37,893 nt of DNA. Source: Fretibacterium sp. (GTDB lineage: Bacteria > Synergistota > Synergistia > Synergistales > Aminobacteriaceae). Position numbers and translations under genes: made by a program. The notes below the pieces were generated by a model that saw only the letters and a list, made by a program, of their open reading frames with translations, ran no database searches and had not been told where the DNA came from. Numbering within the stretch: the first letter of the stretch is position 1; every line of letters starts with the position of its first letter. The stretch covers positions 1-37,893 of the forward strand of contig JAFUYV010000263.1 in NCBI GenBank assembly GCA_017476945.1, in the 5' to 3' direction. Positions 32,654 to 37,893 of the stretch are shown here, one piece after another.

Positions 32654-33318
32654 AGTTCAGTTGGGAGTACTTCTTCGCCACCTTTCCGCTCATCGCTGAA
32701 AAGCTCCCCGTCACGCTGTCGCTGACGCTCATCAGCGCGGGCTTCTCCCTGGCTCTGGGGACCGCGATGGCCCTGGTGAACTACTACAGGGTTCCCGTCC
32801 TGGCGCAGTGCCTGAAGGCGTGGAGCTCCTTCATCCGCGGCACGCCGGCCGTCACGCAGATGTTCTTCTTCTATTATGGCTTGGCGACCGTCAGCGCGCT
32901 CGTCCTCAACATGTCGCCCCTTGTGGCTGTGGCCGTCGTCATGAGCCTCAACATGAGCGCCTTCGTTGCCGAGTCCGTGCGCGCCGCCCTCATCTCCGTG
33001 GACGAGGGGCAGAAGGAGGCCGCGCTGTCCCTGGGGATGTCCAGCTTCCAGATGATCACGCGCATTGTCATCCCCCAGGCCGTTCGGGTCGCTCTGCCGC
33101 CGCTCTTTAACGACATGATCAACCTGTTTAAGATGTCGTCCTTGGCCTTCCTGGTCGGCATTCGGGACGTCATGGGAGCGTCGCGGATCGAGAGCGCGGC
33201 GAGCTTCCGGTTCTTCGAATGCTATGCCATCGTCATGGTCATCTACTGGGGTTGCACCATCGTCCTGACGTTTTTGCAGAGGCGTCTTGAAAAACGCTGC
33301 AACGCGATTTACGAGTAA
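32650..33318 (+). CDS. Polar amino acid ABC transporter permease
   Basis: This 222-residue membrane protein belongs to the HisM/GlnP/TcyL family. Five membrane helices are visible, with SFIRGTPAVTQMFFFYYGL and the EAA loop DEGQKEAALSLGMSSFQMITRIVIPQA (about 119-145), both characteristic. It overlaps the TSCPD gene by four bases and is followed by the cognate binding protein and ATPase. Confidence 0.94.
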   Translation: MKFSWEYFFATFPLIAEKLPVTLSLTLISAGFSLALGTAMALVNYYRVPVLAQCLKAWSSFIRGTPAVTQMFFFYYGLATVSALVLNMSPLVAVAVVMSLNMSAFVAESVRAALISVDEGQKEAALSLGMSSFQMITRIVIPQAVRVALPPLFNDMINLFKMSSLAFLVGIRDVMGASRIESAASFRFFECYAIVMVIYWGCTIVLTFLQRRLEKRCNAIYE

Positions 33319-33347
33319 GCAATTATTTCTTAAGGAGAGATGTAGAA

Positions 33348-34154
33348 ATGAGAAAGCTGTTTGCGTCCGTTCTGTTGGCCCTTATGCTGTGCTCCTGTGC
33401 CTTTGCCGCGGAGGTCGCGCCGCGGAAGTTCGTCGTCGGCACCACCGGCTCCAACCTGCCCTATTCCCTGATGAGGGATGAGGGCACCTGGAAGGACTGG
33501 GAGGGCGCGGAGGCCGACTTCTGGAACGAGATTGTCAAGCGCACGGGCTGGGAGGTCGAGGTCAAGCGCTGCGCCGACCTGTCCACGATGTTCGGCGAGC
33601 TGGACTCCAAGCGCATCGACGTGGCCGCCAACTGCCTCGCCATCACGCCCAGCCGTCTCGAGGCCCACATCGCCTCCGACCCCATCTACGGCGACGCGCA
33701 GGTCATCATCGTGAAGCCGGAGAGCAAGTACCAGACCTTTGAGGACCTTCGCGGCTGTGAGATTGGCTGCACCGCGGGCCAGGCCGCGCAGAACACCGTG
33801 GAGAAGATCGCACCGCAGTACAACTGGACTGTCCGCCCCTATAACGACACCCCGGAGGGCTTCATGGACGCCAACCTGGGCCGTATCCCAGCCTTTGCCC
33901 ACACCGTCAGCACCGTTGAGAAGTTCGAGCGGGAGCAGGGCATGAAGTTCCGTATGCTGGACCAGAAGCTCTTCGGCAACAACGTGGGCTGGTGGTTCCG
34001 TGACGACCCCGAGAGCGCCGCGCTCCGCGACGACATCAATAAGGTCCTTGCCGAGATGATGAAGGATGGCACAGTGGCGAAGATCACCGAGAAGTTCTTC
34101 TACGAGGACATGACCCAGTATATCAGCGACCAGTGGCTCAAGACCAACCGCTAG
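33348..34154 (+). CDS. Amino acid ABC transporter substrate-binding protein
   Basis: A 268-residue family 3 binding protein with a Sec signal peptide (1-20, LMLCSCAFAAE). GTTGSNLPYSLMRDEGTWKDWEGAEADF resembles the ligand loop of the polar amino acid family, and ANCLAITPSRLE (about 100-111) and GCTAGQAAQN are the usual later segments. Cleavage after AFA is likely; the earlier Cys residues are a less good lipobox. The ligand may be polar or sulfur-containing amino acids. AAGGAGAG precedes the ATG. Confidence 0.92.
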   Translation: MRKLFASVLLALMLCSCAFAAEVAPRKFVVGTTGSNLPYSLMRDEGTWKDWEGAEADFWNEIVKRTGWEVEVKRCADLSTMFGELDSKRIDVAANCLAITPSRLEAHIASDPIYGDAQVIIVKPESKYQTFEDLRGCEIGCTAGQAAQNTVEKIAPQYNWTVRPYNDTPEGFMDANLGRIPAFAHTVSTVEKFEREQGMKFRMLDQKLFGNNVGWWFRDDPESAALRDDINKVLAEMMKDGTVAKITEKFFYEDMTQYISDQWLKTNR

Positions 34155-34171
34155 CCGGGGCCCTTTGAATC

Positions 34172-34921
34172 ATGGAATCAATGGTCGAGGTCAGGGGCCT
34201 GTCCAAGACATTTGACGGATCGACGTACATCCTGAAGGATATTGATCTGAGTATCGCCAGGAACGAGGTCGTGGCCATTCTGGGGCCCTCAGGCACGGGG
34301 AAGTCCACGCTGCTGCGTTGCCTCAATTATCTCTGCGAGCCCACGGCGGGTTCCGTGCGGGTGGGGGCCGTGACGGTGGACGCCGCGCGGCACATGGGCT
34401 CCGAGGTGCGGGCCCTGCGCCGTCAGTCCGCGATGGTCTTCCAGAGCTACAACCTCTTCAAGAACAAGACGGCGAAGGAAAACGTCATGGAGGCCCTTGT
34501 CACCGTCCAGAGGAAGCCCAGGGCCGAGGCGGAGGCCATCGCTCTCCGTCTGCTGGAAAAGGTGGGGATGCTGGACCGGAAGGACTTCTACCCGGCGAAG
34601 ATGTCCGGCGGGCAGCAGCAGCGCGTGGGCATCGCGCGGGCCTTGGCGGTGAGCCCCAACGTCCTGCTCTTCGACGAGCCCACGTCGGCCCTGGATCCGG
34701 AGCTGGTGGGCGAGGTGCTGAACACCATCCGGCAGCTCGCGGAGGAGGGAACGTCGACAATGCTCCTCGTCACCCACGAGATTCGCTTTGCCCGCAGTGT
34801 GGCGAGCCGCGTGCTGTTCATGGACGGAGGGCACATCGCCGCCGACGGGACGCCGGAGCAGATCATCGACAGTCCGGAGAATCCCCGCCTGCGGCAGTTC
34901 CTCAACTTCGTCAGCAAATGA
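34172..34921 (+). CDS. Amino acid ABC transporter ATP-binding protein
   Basis: A 249-residue ATPase of the GlnQ/HisP/TcyN type. Walker A GPSGTGKST (38-46), Q-loop FQSYNLFKNKTAKENV, signature MSGGQQQRVGIARAL, Walker B LLFDEPTSALDPELV and H-loop VTHE are all intact. A second ATG at 34181 (MVEVRGLSKTF) is an equally good start. It completes the importer with the two genes before it. Confidence 0.95.
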   Translation: MESMVEVRGLSKTFDGSTYILKDIDLSIARNEVVAILGPSGTGKSTLLRCLNYLCEPTAGSVRVGAVTVDAARHMGSEVRALRRQSAMVFQSYNLFKNKTAKENVMEALVTVQRKPRAEAEAIALRLLEKVGMLDRKDFYPAKMSGGQQQRVGIARALAVSPNVLLFDEPTSALDPELVGEVLNTIRQLAEEGTSTMLLVTHEIRFARSVASRVLFMDGGHIAADGTPEQIIDSPENPRLRQFLNFVSK

Positions 34922-34964
34922 GGGGTCGCCGGCGCCATTATGTCCTGTTAAGGGGGGACACGCA

Positions 34965-35747
34965 ATGCAGAGTATGGTCATAAAAAACCTTTCGTTCGCC
35001 TACGCCGGGGGAAAACTCATCCTTCAGGATATCGACATCGCGGTGGAGGCGGGCGAGTTTGTCTGTCTGCTGGGCCAGTCCGGCTGCGGCAAGAGCACGT
35101 TCCTGCGCCTCCTCGCGGGGCTTGAGCGTCCCACGGTGGGCGAGCTCCTGCTGGACGGCGAGCCCATCCGGGGCGCGAGCCTCGACCGGGGGGTCGTGTT
35201 CCAGGACTACGGCCTGTTCCCCTGGATGACGGCGGGCGAGAACATCATGCTGGCGCTGGAGCAGCGCTTCCCAGGGGAGGACAGGAGAAGGTTGAAGGCG
35301 ACGGCCCTGAAGGGGCTTGCCGAGGTGGGGCTGGACGAGTCCGTGTACGGCAAGTTCCCCAAGGAGCTGTCCGGCGGCATGAAGCAACGCTGCGCCATCG
35401 CGCGGGCTTTCGCCATCAACCCCTCTGTGCTGCTCATGGATGAGCCCTTCGGGGCGCTGGACGCCGTGACGAGGGCCCACCTTCAGGACCTGGTGCTGAC
35501 GCTCTGGTCACAGACCGAGCCGAAGAAGACGGTGTTCTTCGTGACGCACGACGTGGATGAGGCGCTGCTGCTGGCAAGCCGCATCTTCGTGCTCGGCCAG
35601 TCCCCCAGTCACATCATCTACGAGTGCGCGCTTCCCGCGGACCGTCGCCCAACGCGCGAGACGCAGTTCGAGAACCCCGACATCCTCCGGCTGCGCCACA
35701 CACTGATTCGGGAGATCAACAAGGACGTGTCCGCGCGCATTTCCTGA
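34965..35747 (+). CDS. Nitrate/sulfonate/taurine-type ABC transporter ATP-binding protein
   Basis: An ATPase of 260 residues (SsuB/TauB/NrtD type). Walker A GQSGCGKST is near 36-44, Q-loop FQDYGLFPWM, signature LSGGMKQR, Walker B LLMDEPFGALD, H-loop VTHDVDEAL. The ATG at 34965 follows AAGGGGGG and gives the family start (MQSMVIKNLSFAY); the frame is open upstream but that would overlap the preceding ATPase gene. It begins a second importer operon: ATPase, binding protein, permease. Confidence 0.94.
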   Translation: MQSMVIKNLSFAYAGGKLILQDIDIAVEAGEFVCLLGQSGCGKSTFLRLLAGLERPTVGELLLDGEPIRGASLDRGVVFQDYGLFPWMTAGENIMLALEQRFPGEDRRRLKATALKGLAEVGLDESVYGKFPKELSGGMKQRCAIARAFAINPSVLLMDEPFGALDAVTRAHLQDLVLTLWSQTEPKKTVFFVTHDVDEALLLASRIFVLGQSPSHIIYECALPADRRPTRETQFENPDILRLRHTLIREINKDVSARIS

Positions 35748-35840
35748 GGTCTTTGCGGTTTTAATTAGTTTTCATTAAGGAGCATCGACGGGGCCGGAGC
35801 CCTGTTGAGCTATTCTAAAATCAAAGGAGTTAGACGTATT

Positions 35841-36887
35841 ATGAAGAAAAGTGTTTTATTTCTGCTGGCGCTGTCTCTTGTCCTGGCCCTCGCTGCCTGC
35901 GGCCTCGCCGCGGAGCGGGAAAAGCCCGAGGTCGATACAATCCGCTGGGCCCGCGCCAACAGCGGCAACGTGCTGGTCACGCTCGCCAAGGAGAACGGCT
36001 ACCTCAGGGATGCGGGCATCAACATCATCGAGATGCCGCTGAACTCGACGGCCGACGCCCTGACCGCGCTGAGCACGAAGCAGGTCGACGTGACCTCCAA
36101 CAACGGCACGAACAACCCGCTTCAGTTCATGGCGGCCGGCTCCGACTTCACCATCGTCGGCGGCTATATGCTGAAGGGCATGTACATCGTGGCAAAGAAG
36201 GGTACGGGCTGGCACGGCCTCGGCGACCTGGTGGGCAAGAAGGTGGCCGCCCCTCGGAGTCAGACCTGGATCACCGGCCCGCTGCTGGATGCGGGCTACA
36301 ACCTTGACGATGTGACCTGGCTGACGTACAGCACCAACAGCGACCGCCTGGCCGCCGTCATCGCGGGGGAGGCCGACTACGCCAGCCTGAGCGGCGACCT
36401 GCTGTTCCGCGTGGGCAACCTCGCCGACGAGATCGAGATCGTGGCCTGGGCCGATGACCTGATGCCGAACTACGGCTGTTGCCGCATGAACCTGCACACC
36501 GACTTTGTCAAGGCCAACCCCACAACCGTAAAGCTGCTTCTCAAGGCCCTGATCCGCGCCGAGCAGTTCCTCCGCGCCCATCCCGACGAGAGCGTCAGGA
36601 TCCTCGCGAAGGAGTTGGACGCCTCCGAGGAGTTCGTGGCGGCCTACCTCAAGAACCCCAACTACATCCCCAGCGCCGACCCCGTGAAACACTCCATCAA
36701 GGCCACGTGGGACATCATGATGAGGACGGGCTTCCTTGCGCCCGAGGCGAAGGATTATGACCTGGACACCCACATCAACACGGATCTGTATAAGGCCGCG
36801 CTGGACGAGCTGATCGCCGAGCGCCGTGACGAGGACCCCGCCTTCTACGACGAGCGGGCAGCCTTCTTCCAGGCCAACAACCTCTAG
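35841..36887 (+). CDS. SsuA/NMT1-type substrate-binding lipoprotein
   Basis: A 348-residue binding protein. A lipobox LAAC lies at residues 18-21 after MKKSVLFLLALSLVLALAAC, so it is likely lipid-anchored; an alternative cut is after LAA. KENGYLRDAGINIIEM and QVDVTSNNGTNNPLQFMAAGSDFTIVGGY are the hinge segments of the nitrate/taurine/thiamine-precursor type. The substrate is not determined. The ATG at 35841 (MKKS) was chosen over an earlier frame opening at 35805. A hairpin follows the stop. Confidence 0.92.
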   Translation: MKKSVLFLLALSLVLALAACGLAAEREKPEVDTIRWARANSGNVLVTLAKENGYLRDAGINIIEMPLNSTADALTALSTKQVDVTSNNGTNNPLQFMAAGSDFTIVGGYMLKGMYIVAKKGTGWHGLGDLVGKKVAAPRSQTWITGPLLDAGYNLDDVTWLTYSTNSDRLAAVIAGEADYASLSGDLLFRVGNLADEIEIVAWADDLMPNYGCCRMNLHTDFVKANPTTVKLLLKALIRAEQFLRAHPDESVRILAKELDASEEFVAAYLKNPNYIPSADPVKHSIKATWDIMMRTGFLAPEAKDYDLDTHINTDLYKAALDELIAERRDEDPAFYDERAAFFQANNL

Positions 36888-36904
36888 TCCTCCCCGGGGT
36901 ACGT

Positions 36905-36951
36905 CCCCGCCGCCCCGCGCAGTGTGAGGTGGCGGGGAATTTTGAATTGTT
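36905..36951 (+). terminator. Hairpin after the binding-protein gene
   Basis: A 10-bp stem (CCCCGCC with GGCGGGG, one G-T pair, then two more G-C pairs; loop 13 bases) is followed by AATTTTGAATTGTTT. It stands between the binding protein and the permease, so it likely lets only some transcripts continue, giving excess binding protein. Confidence 0.7.
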
Positions 36952-36964
36952 TAAGGAGTGTTTC

Positions 36965-37726
36965 ATGGGCAAGTTATGGGCCTTTTTAAAAAAATACTGG
37001 ATCACCGTTCTCATCTACGCGGGCATGGTCTACGCCTATATCTACATCGCCGGGCACAAAATCTTCAGCTCCTTCCTGTTCCCCCCGGCGGAGCAGATCG
37101 CCTCCGCTTTCATGGAGGACTGGCAGACGCTGCTGCTGAACGTGCTCTACTCGTTCCAGCTCATGATCCCCTCGATTGTTATCGCCGCGCTGATCGCGCT
37201 CCTGGTGGGGACGTGGCTGGGCATGAACCGGCGCGTGCGCGAGGTGGTCTACCCCGTGGTCTACTCCATCAGCGTCATCCCCGCCATCCTCATGTCGCCC
37301 TTCGCCCTGCTGCTGGCCCCCAGCTTCCGTACGGCATCGCTGTTCCTCGTGGTGTATAACACAATTTGGGCGACGCTGTTCGCCACCATCAACGGCATCA
37401 TGACCATCGACAAGCGCTACCTGGACAACGCCGCAACGTTGGAGCTCCGCGGCCTCAAGCGTATGTGGAAGGTCATCCTCCCGGCGGCCAGTCACTCGAT
37501 CCTGTCGGGCTTCATCACGTCGCTGCGCGGCTCGTTTGTCGTCCTGGTCTACGCCGAGATGTACGGCGCGAAGTACGGCATGGGCTACTACGTGAAGAAA
37601 TACGCCGAGTACGGCCTGTACAACCGGGCGTGGTGCGGCTTCGTCTTCATGGTGGTTGTGCTGGTTATCGTGATGCAGGTCTTTGAGCGCGTGAAAAACC
37701 ATATTCTGAAGTGGACCATCAACTGA
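36965..37726 (+). CDS. Nitrate/sulfonate/taurine-type ABC transporter permease
   Basis: A 253-residue membrane protein of the SsuC/TauC group with about six helices and the EAA-type loop DKRYLDNAATLELRGLKRMWKVILPAASHSILSG (about 141-174). The ATG at 36965 follows AAGGAG; the frame is open upstream through the hairpin, but the hairpin and ribosome site favour this start. It is the partner of the ATPase and binding protein before it. Confidence 0.92.
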   Translation: MGKLWAFLKKYWITVLIYAGMVYAYIYIAGHKIFSSFLFPPAEQIASAFMEDWQTLLLNVLYSFQLMIPSIVIAALIALLVGTWLGMNRRVREVVYPVVYSISVIPAILMSPFALLLAPSFRTASLFLVVYNTIWATLFATINGIMTIDKRYLDNAATLELRGLKRMWKVILPAASHSILSGFITSLRGSFVVLVYAEMYGAKYGMGYYVKKYAEYGLYNRAWCGFVFMVVVLVIVMQVFERVKNHILKWTIN

Positions 37727-37748
37727 AAAATTTCTGTGGAGGACTATC

Positions 37749-37893
37749 ATGAAAATCACTAAGGTCGACGTTATTCTCCTGGATTTGAAGCCCGCCGACA
37801 ACGTGGGCTGGGCTCCCATCGTCTGCCGCGTCTATGCCGACAGCGGCATCTACGGGGATGGCGAGGCGGCGCTGGCGTTTGGGCGCGCGCACC
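37749..37893 (+). CDS. Mandelate racemase/muconate-lactonizing (enolase superfamily) enzyme, N-terminal part
   Basis: The window ends after 48 codons. MKITKVDVILLDL, then VCRVYADSGIYGDGEAALAFG matches the N-terminal capping domain of MR/MLE enzymes (I-Y-G-x-GEA loop near residues 34-42). GGAGG lies eight bases before the ATG. These enzymes abstract a proton next to a carboxylate: dehydratases of acid sugars, racemases or epimerases. The catalytic barrel is beyond the window, so the exact reaction is unknown. It follows the importer permease by 22 bases, so it may act on the imported compound. Confidence 0.85.
   Translation, partial: MKITKVDVILLDLKPADNVGWAPIVCRVYADSGIYGDGEAALAFGRAH

Overview
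The window is GC-rich, gene-dense bacterial chromosome with short gaps, many 1-35 bp overlaps and frequent GTG/TTG starts. No rRNA, tRNA, CRISPR, insertion sequence or phage gene is visible. The gene content suggests a strict anaerobe, possibly of the Synergistota (amino-acid and peptide users with a housekeeping block of this kind). That placement is an inference from gene content only.

Bases 1-12049 read leftward and hold housekeeping genes: an iron-dependent alcohol dehydrogenase, a Nif3-like protein, trpS, scpA-scpB, an RsuA/RluB-type pseudouridine synthase, an HDOD protein, cmk, plsC, yicC, gmk, rpoZ, coaBC, and a priA that runs off the left edge. This PriA keeps all eight zinc cysteines but has lost recognisable helicase ATPase motifs. 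From 12280 to 19768 come a small SHOCT-like membrane protein, gpsA with an NfeD/ClpP-like membrane protease, a transketolase-transaldolase pair, and an aspartate-type aminotransferase that faces the pair across a 19-bp perfect stem.

Bases 20002-23768 read leftward and hold a lipobox-type or secreted GH3 enzyme, a DUF1858 mini-protein, and a three-part ABC importer overlapping it.

The most interesting part is 23898-32005. Its left arm is a ribosomal peptide cluster: a 53-residue precursor with ACGX repeats, a radical SAM/SPASM maturase and a nitroreductase. Divergent from it is an HxlR regulator followed by a flavin/ferredoxin fusion, a zinc-type macrodomain and a class M sirtuin (SirTM). Facing these are a 333-residue unknown protein, a lipoate ligase, a GcvH-like lipoyl protein and a radical SAM enzyme with an unusual CX4CX2C motif. 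Sirtuin, macrodomain, GcvH-L and lipoate ligase are the parts of the known lipoylation-dependent ADP-ribosylation system. Here they are split over two facing transcripts and accompanied by extra genes I do not know from that system.

From 32363 to the right edge, on the plus strand, are a TSCPD-family protein translationally coupled to an amino-acid ABC importer, then a second importer of the nitrate/sulfonate/taurine type, and the start of an enolase-superfamily enzyme that probably acts on the imported compound or a product of it.
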